DNA from: Sporolactobacillus shoreae
GTDB lineage: Bacteria > Bacillota > Bacilli > Bacillales > Sporolactobacillaceae
Assembly: GCF_004684935.1 (NCBI RefSeq)
Contig: NZ_SRJD01000013.1
Coordinates: 52,800-116,799 of the forward strand
Direction of reading: 5' to 3'
DNA length: 64,000 bases
Positions 27,334 to 35,884 of this stretch are shown piece by piece. The notes beneath the pieces are model-generated. The model saw only the letters and a list, made by a program, of their open reading frames with translations, did no database searches and had not been told where the DNA came from. The stretch's first letter is position 1. Every line of letters begins with the position of its first letter. Position numbers and translations under genes: made by a program.

Positions 27334-28917
27334 ATGAAGAAAATAAGCATTTTGCTGATGGCTCTTATTTTATTGATTAGTTTGCTTTCTGGATGCTCGG
27401 CGCTCAGTCAGAAAGATAACCGGGCAAATACTTTTACCATTCTCTCTGCTTCAGAAAATAAAGAAATCGAGCCGATCATTCAGCAGTTTGCTAAAGCCAA
27501 TCACATCAACATCCAGATGGATTACAAGGGGTCCGTGGACATTATGCAGGCTCTGAAAAAACCTTCGGGGTATGATGCAGTGTGGCCCGCAAACAGTATG
27601 TGGATCACGATGGGCGACACGAAGCATGTGGTTAAGTTGCAAAAGTCCATTATGACTAGCCCGGTTGTGTTCGGCATTCGCAAGAGTGTGGCTCAGAAGC
27701 TTGGATTTGTGGGTAAAAACGTGTCAATCAAGGACATTTTAAAAGCGATCCAAACGAAGAAATTGACATTTGCCATGACATCGGCCACTCAATCCAACTC
27801 CGGTGCGAGCGCTTATATCGGTTTTCTTTCCGCACTGCTTGGCGATCCGCAGACCATTACATCGGCACAGTTGCAAAACCCTGGACTACGGGATCAAATG
27901 AGGACGCTGCTGTCAGGCGTCGACCGTTCCTCCGGGAGTTCCGAATGGCTGAAAAATTTGTACTTAAAAGGCCATTATGACGCGATGGTCAACTATGAGA
28001 GTGTCATCATTAGTACGAATCAGGAACTCACAAAACAGGGACGTGAACCGCTCTATGTTGTCTATCCGCAAGATGGTCTGTCGATTGCGGATTCACCGCT
28101 CGGTTACGTAGACAATGGCAACGCATCCAAAGAAGGACAGTTTAAAAAGCTGCAAAACTATCTGCTGTCCGACAAAATCCAGCGTGAGCTGCTTAAATAT
28201 GGTCGGCGGACGGGGATCGGCGGCACGGTAACGAATGCCAGCAGCAAGGTTTTCAATCCGAACTGGGGCATTGACACGCAGCGTGTTCTGTCTCCGATTC
28301 ACATGCCATCAGCGGACGTCATCAGGAGTGCGCTGGATCTGTATCAGACAGGGCTCCGCAAGCCGTCCTTTACCGTCTACTGCCTTGACTTTTCAGGGAG
28401 CATGGCGGGCGGTGGCCAGGATCAGGTGGTCAAGGCGATGGATTTGCTGCTGAATCAAAATAAAGCAAAAAGCAGTTATCTCCAAGCTTCGCCTCAGGAT
28501 ATAACGGTGGTGATTCCCTTCAGTGATCATGTCAAAGCGGAGTGGTCGGTTGATGGAAATTCTGAGCAGCAATTGATGACTTTAGACAATCAGATCAAAA
28601 ATCTTGATGCCGACGGAGGCACGGACATTTATTCGCCCGTGATGGACGGGATCAAAAAGCTGTCATCGGTTGATTTGTCGAAATACTCACCGGCAGTCAT
28701 TTTGATGACGGACGGCCAGTCAAACACCGGGCGCACGTTTAACGATCTCAAAAGAACATGGCAGCAGGCAGGCAAGGACATCCCTGTATTTTCGATTACC
28801 TTTGGCGACGCATCCGACGCACAGCTCAATAAAATTTCTGATCTTACCAATGCCGCTGTGTTTGACGGCAGAACTGATCTGGTTGCGGCCTTTAAAAAAG
28901 CGAAGGGGTACAACTAA
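27334..28917 (+). CDS. Lipoprotein fusing a solute-binding-like domain to a VWA domain
   Basis: A 527-aa exported protein. A signal peptide ends in the lipobox LLSGC (Cys 21). Residues 33-330 look like a type II periplasmic binding protein (TFTILSASENKEIEPIIQQF, TSATQSNSGASAYIGFLSAL). Residues 345-527 are a von Willebrand A domain with an intact MIDAS: D352-x-S354-x-S356, T430 in DGGTD and D460 in LMTDG. It should sit outside the membrane and bind a ligand or partner in a metal-dependent way. First gene of a tight four-gene operon with XpaC-like, binding-protein-like and TelA proteins. The SD AAGGAGAA is clear. The exact function is unknown. Confidence 0.85.
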   Translation: MKKISILLMALILLISLLSGCSALSQKDNRANTFTILSASENKEIEPIIQQFAKANHINIQMDYKGSVDIMQALKKPSGYDAVWPANSMWITMGDTKHVVKLQKSIMTSPVVFGIRKSVAQKLGFVGKNVSIKDILKAIQTKKLTFAMTSATQSNSGASAYIGFLSALLGDPQTITSAQLQNPGLRDQMRTLLSGVDRSSGSSEWLKNLYLKGHYDAMVNYESVIISTNQELTKQGREPLYVVYPQDGLSIADSPLGYVDNGNASKEGQFKKLQNYLLSDKIQRELLKYGRRTGIGGTVTNASSKVFNPNWGIDTQRVLSPIHMPSADVIRSALDLYQTGLRKPSFTVYCLDFSGSMAGGGQDQVVKAMDLLLNQNKAKSSYLQASPQDITVVIPFSDHVKAEWSVDGNSEQQLMTLDNQIKNLDADGGTDIYSPVMDGIKKLSSVDLSKYSPAVILMTDGQSNTGRTFNDLKRTWQQAGKDIPVFSITFGDASDAQLNKISDLTNAAVFDGRTDLVAAFKKAKGYN

Positions 28918-28919
28918 TC

Positions 28920-29537
28920 ATGCGCAAGGGCAAAGCATTACTGATTGAAGTCTCGGAAGCGTTAGCCGCGGGCGCGGTGTTCCTAATTTTGATTTTTCTG
29001 CTTCATCTGCCATTTTTATTCGCGGCGGTGATCGGCGTTCTGCTCTATATCGCGGTGTCACTGATTGCCCGACCCAGCCGCTTCAGAATTGGTAAAATCG
29101 AGGTGGATGATGCCGATACCTTCCAGGAGCTGAAAGAGACGATCGGCGAAGGATACAGCCGAATGGAAGCGATCGAAAAGCTCTCGGTGAAAATCTCGAA
29201 TAGCAGCGTGCGAGAGAAAGTCACGCGTATATCGGCAATTACGAAGAAAGTCTTTGCCTATCTTGAGAAAAATCCGAATAAGATTCGTTCCGCCAAACGC
29301 TTTTTTTCTTATTATCTGGAAACCACCTATACGATTCTAAGCAAATACGTTGAGCTGTCCGAGCAGGATCTGGATACGCCTGAAATTGTGGGAACGTTGC
29401 GAAAAGTAGAAGAGATTCTCGATTCCATCGCCGAGACTTTTGAAAAGCAGCTGTCCGCATTAATGGAAAATGAAGTTATAGATCTCGATGCGGAAATATC
29501 TCTGCTGAAAAACACGATGAAAATGGGGGGATTCTGA
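28920..29537 (+). CDS. xpaC: XpaC-family membrane protein
   Basis: A 205-aa protein with two N-terminal transmembrane helices (about residues 10-50) and a long helical cytoplasmic tail (RFFSYYLETTYTILSKYVEL, RKVEEILDSIAETFEKQL). This is the pattern of the family named for 5-bromo-4-chloroindolyl phosphate hydrolysis in Bacillus (XpaC). XpaC is paired with the TelA homologue YaaN in B. subtilis, and here too TelA is two genes away. Biochemical activity of the family is unproven. It starts 2 nt after the previous stop and overlaps the next start (TGATG). Confidence 0.75.
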   Translation: MRKGKALLIEVSEALAAGAVFLILIFLLHLPFLFAAVIGVLLYIAVSLIARPSRFRIGKIEVDDADTFQELKETIGEGYSRMEAIEKLSVKISNSSVREKVTRISAITKKVFAYLEKNPNKIRSAKRFFSYYLETTYTILSKYVELSEQDLDTPEIVGTLRKVEEILDSIAETFEKQLSALMENEVIDLDAEISLLKNTMKMGGF

Positions 29538-30634
29538 TGAGAAACAAAATCATCGGCATCGCCATACTTTTGCTGATTATCGGAGGTACTTTCGCCTTTT
29601 TGGTACTAAACGGCAAAAATAATGCAAAAGGGCCTGCGCCATCCAAGACGGTGACGGTTCTGAAAGGGTACATCGGCAGCGAAAAAGAAGGGCTGCTGTC
29701 TGATCCGGCGATTCAAAATCTTTTGAAAAACGATTTTGGCGTCCAGCTGGACTATGCCAAAGCGGGTTCGATCGCTATGGTCGAAGGGAGCACGAAGGGT
29801 CAGGATTTCCTGTTCCCGTCCAGCCAGACCGCACTGGAAATATTCAAACAAAAACAGCCGGACGCGATCGCGGCCAACCGGGTTGAGTTTAACTCTCCGC
29901 TCGTGCTGTACTCATGGGATACTGTGACCAACGCGCTGATCAAGCAGGGGATTGTACAGGAACGTAATGGAACGGATTATGTCGTGGATATGCCTAAGCT
30001 GATCAGTATGGTCAATTCAGGTAAGAAGTGGGCGGATATCGGATTGCCTTCGCTTTACGGGAATGTCAATATCCAGTCGACAGACCCGACTCAGTCTAAT
30101 TCAGGGAATCAGTTCGCCGGACTGCTGGCGGATATTTTAAATAATGGGCAGGTGGTTGATGACAGCACGGTGCAAAAGGTACTGCCGCAGATCAAGACCT
30201 ATTTCGGGAAGCAAGGCTATCAGCAGACGGGAAGCGGCGACATTTTTGAACAGTATCTGACGACAGGTGTCGGGGCGTATCCGCTGATTGTTGGCTATGA
30301 GAACCAGCTGATTGAGTTTGCGGCGCAAAATCCGCAGAAATGGCAGCAGGTGAAATCGAAAATGCGGATTCTTTACCCGGTGCCGACGGTCTGGAGTTCT
30401 CATACGTTCATTGCGCTGAACGATAAGGCAAAAGTTGGGCTGAATGCGCTGGCGAGCACAAAGATCCAGAATCTGGCATGGACGAAGCACGGATTCCGTT
30501 CTGGCGATGCCAACGTGGTCAACGACACGTCAAAGTTGCCGGTGTCGGGCATTCCATCGTCCATCGATCAAGTGATCGGCGTACCGAAGCCGTCGGTCAT
30601 GGATACCATCATCAATGCGCTTAAAGCGCACTAA
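29537..30634 (+). CDS. Membrane-anchored solute-binding-like protein
   Basis: A 365-aa protein with one N-terminal membrane helix (IIGIAILLLIIGGTFAFLVL) and no lipobox Cys, so it is likely to be a signal anchor. The exterior part resembles extracellular binding proteins: VTVLKGYIGSEK, FPSSQTALEIF, SPLVLYSWDTV, STDPTQSNSGNQF and a terminal VPKPS. The STDPTQSNSG motif parallels TSATQSNSG in the VWA lipoprotein two genes upstream, so both share one binding-protein ancestry. No ABC permease or ATPase is near, arguing against transport. It overlaps xpaC by 1 nt. Confidence 0.75.
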   Translation: MRNKIIGIAILLLIIGGTFAFLVLNGKNNAKGPAPSKTVTVLKGYIGSEKEGLLSDPAIQNLLKNDFGVQLDYAKAGSIAMVEGSTKGQDFLFPSSQTALEIFKQKQPDAIAANRVEFNSPLVLYSWDTVTNALIKQGIVQERNGTDYVVDMPKLISMVNSGKKWADIGLPSLYGNVNIQSTDPTQSNSGNQFAGLLADILNNGQVVDDSTVQKVLPQIKTYFGKQGYQQTGSGDIFEQYLTTGVGAYPLIVGYENQLIEFAAQNPQKWQQVKSKMRILYPVPTVWSSHTFIALNDKAKVGLNALASTKIQNLAWTKHGFRSGDANVVNDTSKLPVSGIPSSIDQVIGVPKPSVMDTIINALKAH

Positions 30635-30652
30635 CCATAGGGGGATCAGGCA

Positions 30653-31771
30653 ATGGAAAATTTGGAGAATACTTCACTTTCAGAACTTCAGAAACGCAAC
30701 GATCCGGTGGCCCCAAAAAGCGGCCCTGACTTCAGTAAACTGTCACCTGAAGAACAGGCAAAAGTACAGGCGATGGCTAAAGAAATTGATCTGACTGATT
30801 CGCAGCAGCTTTCCCAATTTGGTGTCGGTGCACAAAGCGCGTTGGCATCTTTTGCCGATAACATTCTTTCAACGGTCCGCTCAAAAGATACCGGGGGAGT
30901 AGGAAATATGATGTCCGAACTGATGGTAAAGGTCAAAGACCTGGATATCAGCTCTCTAAACGACGGAAACAATGGTTTCGTCAGCCGTCTTTTTGGCGGC
31001 CTGAAGCGCTCAGTCAATAAATTTATCGCCCGCTATGAAAAAATGGATGTACAGATCGACAAAATCGTTGACGGGCTGGACAGAAGCCGAATGGATATGC
31101 TGAAGGACATCGGCATGTTCGACACACTGTATAAGAAAAATTTGGAAGCGATCCGTTATCTGGACCTTACCATTCTTGCCGGAGAACAAAAGCTGGAAGA
31201 AGTCAACACCGTGTTGATCCCTCAGGCCAAAGCTGCTGCGGAAACGTCAGGTGACCCACTTGAATCTCAGAAAGTTAATGATCTTGCCCAACTGGCCAAT
31301 CGATTTGATAAAAAAATTTATGATCTGAAACTTAGCCGCGTGAGCGCCATCCAGACCGGTCCTCAGATCCGCCTGATCCAAAGCGGCGATCAGGTTCTGG
31401 TGGACAAAATTCAGACATCAATCCTCAATACGATTCCGCTATGGAAAAATCAGATTGTGATTGCGATCGGATTGTTCCGGCAGAATAGAGCGCTGGAAAT
31501 GCAGCGAGAAGTTACGGATACGACGAATGACTTGCTGAAAAAGAACTCGGAAATGCTCAAACAAAACACCACCGGCATTGCACGCGAGTCGGAGCGGGGC
31601 ATTATCGAGATCGAGACGTTGAAAAAGGTCAATTCCGATCTGATTTCCACTTTGGAAGAAACGTTGAAAATCCAGGCGGACGGCAAAGCCAAGCGCCAAC
31701 AGGCTGAGGTCGAACTAGGAAATATGGAGCAGGATCTGAAACAAAAATTAATCCAGATCAGCGGCCGCTGA
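30653..31771 (+). CDS. telA: TelA-family (toxic anion resistance) protein
   Basis: A 372-aa soluble, mostly helical protein of the TelA/KlaA/YaaN family. Typical stretches are LDRSRMDMLKDIGMFDTLYKKN, AIRYLDLTILAGEQKL, IQTGPQIRLIQ and SILNTIPLWKNQIVIAI. Family members are linked to tellurite, nisin and envelope-stress resistance, but their mechanism is unclear. In this operon it is the only purely cytoplasmic part, suggesting it couples the membrane and outside proteins to the cell interior. AGGGGG precedes the ATG. A strong terminator closes the operon. Confidence 0.9.
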   Translation: MENLENTSLSELQKRNDPVAPKSGPDFSKLSPEEQAKVQAMAKEIDLTDSQQLSQFGVGAQSALASFADNILSTVRSKDTGGVGNMMSELMVKVKDLDISSLNDGNNGFVSRLFGGLKRSVNKFIARYEKMDVQIDKIVDGLDRSRMDMLKDIGMFDTLYKKNLEAIRYLDLTILAGEQKLEEVNTVLIPQAKAAAETSGDPLESQKVNDLAQLANRFDKKIYDLKLSRVSAIQTGPQIRLIQSGDQVLVDKIQTSILNTIPLWKNQIVIAIGLFRQNRALEMQREVTDTTNDLLKKNSEMLKQNTTGIARESERGIIEIETLKKVNSDLISTLEETLKIQADGKAKRQQAEVELGNMEQDLKQKLIQISGR

Positions 31772-31782
31772 TGATAAAAGAA

Positions 31783-31830
31783 AAAACGGACCCCCATTGT
31801 GCTCCGGGCACGGGGGTCCGTTTTTTCTTT
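31783..31830 (+). terminator. Terminator of the VWA/XpaC/TelA operon
   Basis: ACGGACCCCC (31786-31795) pairs with GGGGGTCCGT (31812-31821), followed by six T. Confidence 0.8.
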
Positions 31831-31974
31831 TCGAAAGGCTATGTGATTACTGAATGCCGTTTTTTACTTTATTGATTCGTGCGGAACGCGAGTGCCTGAA
31901 GCGAAAGAGAGCAGCAGACCGTTTTAACAATGCCTTACAAGAAAATTTTTATTAATCGGCGATTGGGTTCTCGG

Positions 31975-33108
31975 TCAGTCCTCGGCATCCGTCCAGACTT
32001 TTTTTGCTGTATCGACGACAAGTTTGAGCTTCGCCCATTGTTGATCCTCGGTCAGTTTGTTGCCCTCTTCGGTGGAGGCAAAGCCACATTGGGTTGACAG
32101 GCACAGGTTTTCAAGCGGCACGTATTCTGTCGCTTCTTTAATCCGCTTTTGAAGCAGATCTTCGGCTTCAAGTTCCGGAAATTTTGAGGTGATGAGGCCG
32201 AGCACGACTTTTTTTGACGAACCGTCCTTATAGATTTCGCCGAGTGGTGAAAAATCACCGGAGCGCTCATTGTCGTATTCCAGAAAATAGCCGTCAATGT
32301 TGAGCTTCGACAGATAACTTGCAACAGGGCCGTATCCTCCAGAAAAGAGGAAGGTGGATTTGAAGTTGCCGCGACAGATGTGCATCGTCACAGTCAGGTC
32401 CTCCGGTTTATTTTCCAGAGCACCGTTAATGGCGGTGACGCTGTCCGCAGCGATTTGCTCATACTTAGCTTTTTCATCCGCGTTTTTTGCGTTGATGATC
32501 TGATCGATCAGGAACGCCCAGGTTGTGTCATCGAGCTGCAGATAGCGACAGCCTAAGTCATAGAAATGTTGGATGGTTTCGCGATAAGCCTTGGACAAAT
32601 CGGTGAGAAAAGCTTCTCGCGTCTCGTAAAATTTAGGCGCATTATCGCTGCGGTTGTCTCGGAAATAAAGGGATGGGCTTGGAATCGTCTGTTTGGCTAA
32701 TACGCCTTCGGGAACGATGCTATTCAGAAACTTAAAGGCTGCGAAAAAAGGATGATCCGGATTATAGGACACCTTGTCCACAAAACGGACATTGGTATCG
32801 CGCGTTTTTGCTCCATGGAATTTATAGCTCGCGTTCTGTGAATAAGTTTCAACACCATTCAATCCCGCTAGAAAATCCAGGTGCCACCAGCTGCGCCGAA
32901 ATTCGCCGTCCGTTACGGCTTTCAGCCCGGTTTCAACCTGTTTGGCGACAATCTTCCTGATTTCTTCGTCTTCCACCCGAGAGAGCGCGGCACGGTCAAT
33001 TTCCCCTTCCGCGAACTTTTCGCGCGCTTCCTTCAAGGCGGTCGGCCTTAACAAACTTCCCACCTGATCAAATCTGAACGGTGCATGTTTTGCAGCAACT
33101 AATGTCAT
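31975..33108 (-). CDS. MetE C-domain-like methyltransferase (YxjG/YxjH type)
   Basis: A 377-aa homologue of the catalytic half of cobalamin-independent methionine synthase, as B. subtilis YxjG/YxjH. FDQVGSLLRP opens the barrel. Zinc ligands are the His and Cys of MHICRGN near residue 238 and the Cys in LSTQCGFAS near the end. It is expected to make methionine from homocysteine, with a methyl donor that may not be the polyglutamyl folate used by full-length MetE. ATG at 33108 follows GGAGGGA by 7 nt. A Met-specific T-box leader controls it. Confidence 0.88.
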   Translation of the reverse strand: MTLVAAKHAPFRFDQVGSLLRPTALKEAREKFAEGEIDRAALSRVEDEEIRKIVAKQVETGLKAVTDGEFRRSWWHLDFLAGLNGVETYSQNASYKFHGAKTRDTNVRFVDKVSYNPDHPFFAAFKFLNSIVPEGVLAKQTIPSPSLYFRDNRSDNAPKFYETREAFLTDLSKAYRETIQHFYDLGCRYLQLDDTTWAFLIDQIINAKNADEKAKYEQIAADSVTAINGALENKPEDLTVTMHICRGNFKSTFLFSGGYGPVASYLSKLNIDGYFLEYDNERSGDFSPLGEIYKDGSSKKVVLGLITSKFPELEAEDLLQKRIKEATEYVPLENLCLSTQCGFASTEEGNKLTEDQQWAKLKLVVDTAKKVWTDAED

Positions 33109-33132
33109 GTCTTTCCCTCCACTTTTTGAATG

Positions 33133-33452
33133 AATCAAACAAAAAAGCGTCCGTTCCCCGCCTTCATTTCTGAAAGCAAAGGACGAACGCTTGTATCCGT
33201 GTTACCACCTTGGTTTGAGAACCCCTCGCGGAATTCCCCTCAATAAGTATTTTCCGAGTGAAAAACAGGAAATACTTTTGTGCGTTAATGGGCACACCCA
33301 TCATCATCTTATCCCTGAGGACTCAATGACGCTGCTTAAAGGCCATCTTCGGAATACCGCTTCATTATCGCTTTTCACCTGCCGCGACTCTCTTTAAATG
33401 TTGCTGTTTCCTACTCTTCTTCTCATCGCTTTTTCATTTATCAGTCGAGTTA
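33133..33452 (-). ncRNA. T-box riboswitch, methionine specifier
   Basis: On the minus strand the leader contains the stem I start AGAGAGTCG, GGTGAAAAGCGATAA, GAAGATGGCC with the probable specifier ATG (Met), and the T-box proper AAGGTGGTAACACGG. In that box the TGGT bulge pairs with the tRNA 3' end. A terminator follows (33197-33142) with GACGCTTTTTT. Uncharged tRNA-Met should favour the antiterminator and switch on the methyltransferase gene. The specifier was assigned by position and context, not by folding. Confidence 0.85.
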
Positions 33453-33458
33453 AAAAAT

Positions 33459-33486
33459 ATATTACACCAATGGGCGTAAAAATCAA
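33459..33486 (-). promoter_or_regulatory. Promoter of the T-box transcript
   Basis: On the minus strand TTGATT (33486-33481), 16-nt spacer, TAATAT (33464-33459), just upstream of the T-box leader. Confidence 0.6.
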
Positions 33487-33519
33487 GGGCACTTCTTCAA
33501 ATGAGGGATCAGCTGCTGC

Positions 33520-33654
33520 TTAATGCCTGCGTCTGCTGAAAAGAAAAGTCAAAATCGCAAACAGAAGAATCGGATGGCCCTTGTGGCTCCTTGAACGGCG
33601 GGTCATTAGCCAGAGAAGGAACAAAACCAAAAGAATCAGAAAGAAAACTTTCAT
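33520..33654 (-). CDS. Small membrane protein, 44 aa
   Basis: The minus-strand ATG at 33654 is preceded by GGGAGAGG at 6 nt spacing, a good SD. The 44-residue product is a hydrophobic helix (FFLILLVLFLLWL), a basic linker (TRRSRSHKGH), a second hydrophobic helix (ILLFAILTFLF) and a basic tail SRRRH. No family is recognised. It ends about 35 nt upstream of the T-box promoter. Coding status rests on the SD and the sensible membrane design. Confidence 0.5.
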   Translation of the reverse strand: MKVFFLILLVLFLLWLMTRRSRSHKGHPILLFAILTFLFSRRRH

Positions 33655-33735
33655 CAGGAACCTCTCCCTAAATGGACAGTATGTTTTTCAGCTGACAATT
33701 ATTGGCATCTGATTTGATTCAGTACAATTTGAAAG

Positions 33736-33815
33736 ATTAGGAGCGACTTATACCGGATTAAGAGCAACTTTTTACAAATTAGGAGCGACCTTAATACGAT
33801 TAGGAGCAACTTGAA
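33736..33815. repeat. Short tandem array C (21-nt period)
   Basis: Units start at 33736, 33757, 33778 and 33799 with core ATTARGAGCRAC; the remaining bases vary. The reverse complement of the core (AAGTCGCTCCTAAT) lines up with the cores of arrays D and F. Confidence 0.8.
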
Positions 33816-33923
33816 GATCCGGAGCCCTCTACTGTTTAGTAAAAGGCGCTTGTTTCTATTATAGCTTTATTTTAGAGCGGAACGGATTTAAGCGGATCCC
33901 AATTTTGGAGTTGAATCAATCCG

Positions 33924-33953
33924 TTGGCTGCCAGCACATGATTCTGATATAAT
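33924..33953 (+). promoter_or_regulatory. Promoter before the small gene/dsdA pair
   Basis: TTGGCT (33924-33929), 18-nt spacer, TATAAT (33948-33953) with an extended -10 TGA directly before it. Confidence 0.55.
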
Positions 33954-34085
33954 CGGTCATTGACTGACCAACGTTTCATCAAGGAATCTGTATAGATGCG
34001 CAGGTGTCAGGTCATGCTGTGTTTACCGCATGATTTTTTTCTGCCTGAAAAACGTGCAATAATTAAAAAAGGAAGGATTTATGTT

Positions 34086-34244
34086 ATGTTTTTAAAAGAG
34101 ACGAAAGAGTACGGCCATCAGCTGAACATGAAGGGAAATTTTTTGAATATCTATCGTAGTAACAGAAGACACGAAACAGTACTCCAGTCGTTAAGAATTG
34201 CTTACCGTAATTATAAAATCATTCAGAAAGGCGGCGAGGACTGA
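34086..34244 (+). CDS. Small basic protein, 52 aa, upstream of dsdA
   Basis: ATG at 34086 is preceded by AAAAAAGGAAGG, 9 nt away. The 52-aa product (MFLKETKEYGHQLNMKGNFL at its start, QSLRIAYRNYKIIQKGGED at its end) is basic and Tyr-rich with no export signal. It lies between a good promoter and dsdA, 52 nt before the latter, so the two are probably cotranscribed. Family not recognised. An in-frame ATG further upstream (about 33996) lacks an SD. Confidence 0.5.
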   Translation: MFLKETKEYGHQLNMKGNFLNIYRSNRRHETVLQSLRIAYRNYKIIQKGGED

Positions 34245-34296
34245 TTGGCGTCTTCCTGATCTGATTTAATCTATGTTTGATGAGGAGATTATTTCG

Positions 34297-35637
34297 ATGA
34301 AAAAACGCTTGGGCGGGAAAACGGTTGAAGAATGGGTCGCAACGTTTCCGATTCTGAAGGAGATTGTGGGGATGAGGGAGGTCCTGTGGCTTAATCCGGG
34401 CTACGGCCAAGCGGTTCCAAATCTGGTCTCCGGAAGTGACGTCGCCGATGCGGAAGAAAGGCTGCACCGTTTCGCTCCGTACATTGAGGCTGCATTTCCA
34501 GAATCACGCCCGTCAGAAGGCATCATCGAATCTCCTTTGCGTGAAACATCAACAATGAAACAGTTTCTGCACCGGGCGTCAGGGGTAGACATTTTCGGGC
34601 GTTTAATGATGAAGGCGGACAGTGAATTGCCGATTTCCGGATCGATTAAAGCGCGGGGCGGTCTCTATGAAGTGCTGAAAACCGCCGAAGATCTGGCTGT
34701 CCGTCAGGGGCTCCTGAAGCTATCCGATGATTATTCTGAGTTGGCGAATGCATCGTTCAAAAAGTTTTTTTCGCGCTATTCCATTGCAGTTGGTTCGACG
34801 GGCAATCTCGGCCTGAGCATCGGCATTGTCGGAGCGAAACTCGGCTTCCGCACGACGGTGCACATGTCGCGTGATGCGCAGCAATGGAAAAAAGATCTGC
34901 TCCGTGAGAAAGGGGCGGAGGTTTGCGAATATGACGCGGACTACAGCGTGGCGGTGACTGAAGGGAGAAAGCTGGCCGAACAGGATCCCCGCTGCCATTT
35001 TATCGATGACGAGAATTCGAAGGATCTGTTTGTGGGCTATGCAACAGCCGGAAGCAGGCTGAAAGAACAGTTTCAGGAGCAAGGTATTGAGGTCGATGCT
35101 GATCATCCGCTGTTTGTTTATCTTCCATGCGGCGTCGGTGGCGGGCCAGGAGGCGTTACGTTTGGGCTGAAGCTGGCGTTCGGTGAAAATGTCCACGCGT
35201 TTTTCGTGGAGCCGACCCACTCGCCGAGTTTTTTGCTCGGATTGCTGACAGGACTGAATGATCAGGTTTCAGTGCAGGATTTTGGTCTCGACAACCGGAC
35301 GGCAGCGGATGGGCTGGCTGTTCCGAAGCCGTCCGCATTTGTCGGGAGAGCGGCCGGCCATCTGATTTCCGGTTGTATCACAGTAGACGATGACCGGCTC
35401 TTTCAATTTCTCAGGGGGCTTAAGGATACGGAAAACGTGTGGGTCGAACCGTCAGCGGCCGCCGGACTGATCGGGCCACAGATGATTCTGGGTACGGCGG
35501 AAGGCCGCAGCTATTTGGAAGTCTGCCGGTTGACGGAAAAAATGCCAACCGCCACGCACCTTTTCTGGGCGACGGGCGGCGGCATGGTACCGGAAAAAAT
35601 CCGCGAAGCCTATTATGAAAGGGCTGCGCGGATCTGA
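34297..35637 (+). CDS. dsdA: D-serine ammonia-lyase (D-serine dehydratase)
   Basis: A 446-aa fold-type II PLP enzyme that converts D-serine to pyruvate and ammonia. The PLP Lys is in SGSIKARGGLYEVL near residue 110, the phosphate-binding loop is VGSTGNLGLSIG, and CGVGGGPGGV is the second glycine loop. LWLNPGYGQ near the N-terminus is typical of DsdA. ATG at 34297 follows GAGGAG by 9 nt; an ATG at 34273 is in frame but has no SD. No DsdC regulator or DsdX carrier is adjacent. It may detoxify D-serine. Confidence 0.92.
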   Translation: MKKRLGGKTVEEWVATFPILKEIVGMREVLWLNPGYGQAVPNLVSGSDVADAEERLHRFAPYIEAAFPESRPSEGIIESPLRETSTMKQFLHRASGVDIFGRLMMKADSELPISGSIKARGGLYEVLKTAEDLAVRQGLLKLSDDYSELANASFKKFFSRYSIAVGSTGNLGLSIGIVGAKLGFRTTVHMSRDAQQWKKDLLREKGAEVCEYDADYSVAVTEGRKLAEQDPRCHFIDDENSKDLFVGYATAGSRLKEQFQEQGIEVDADHPLFVYLPCGVGGGPGGVTFGLKLAFGENVHAFFVEPTHSPSFLLGLLTGLNDQVSVQDFGLDNRTAADGLAVPKPSAFVGRAAGHLISGCITVDDDRLFQFLRGLKDTENVWVEPSAAAGLIGPQMILGTAEGRSYLEVCRLTEKMPTATHLFWATGGGMVPEKIREAYYERAARI

Positions 35638-35638
35638 A

Positions 35639-35788
35639 TCAGTGTTCTTCTTTGTTGGAAACATACTCATTCGGAACATTCTGATTGCCTGACTGGTTGT
35701 TCTTTTGCTGCGCCAGCCGTCCGTTACGATGCTCGCCGGTATTTTCTCGAGATTTGAACTGATGGGTAAATTCCTGCTCTTTGTTCAT
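35639..35788 (-). CDS. Small hydrophilic Gln/Asn-rich protein, 49 aa
   Basis: ATG at 35788 (minus strand) with AAGGGATGA about 6 nt before it opens a 49-aa frame, converging within 1 nt on dsdA. The product is rich in Gln, Asn, Glu and Lys (start MNKEQEFTHQF, middle LAQQKNNQSGNQNVPNEY), with no Cys or Trp. This composition resembles small acid-soluble or other spore proteins of Bacilli, but no family motif is certain. Confidence 0.5.
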   Translation of the reverse strand: MNKEQEFTHQFKSRENTGEHRNGRLAQQKNNQSGNQNVPNEYVSNKEEH

Positions 35789-35847
35789 TGGATCATCCCT
35801 TATAGTGTTGTGCAGGATTTATTATGTGCAGGATGGCCTATTCTATT

Positions 35848-35884
35848 AAAAAACTTGAGCCCCGATTTTTAATCGGGGCTCAAG
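35848..35884 (-). terminator. Terminator of the OsmC gene
   Basis: A perfect 14-bp stem (35854-35867 with 35871-35884, CTTGAGCCCCGATT) with a 3-nt loop. On the minus strand it runs into GTTTTTT. Confidence 0.85.
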
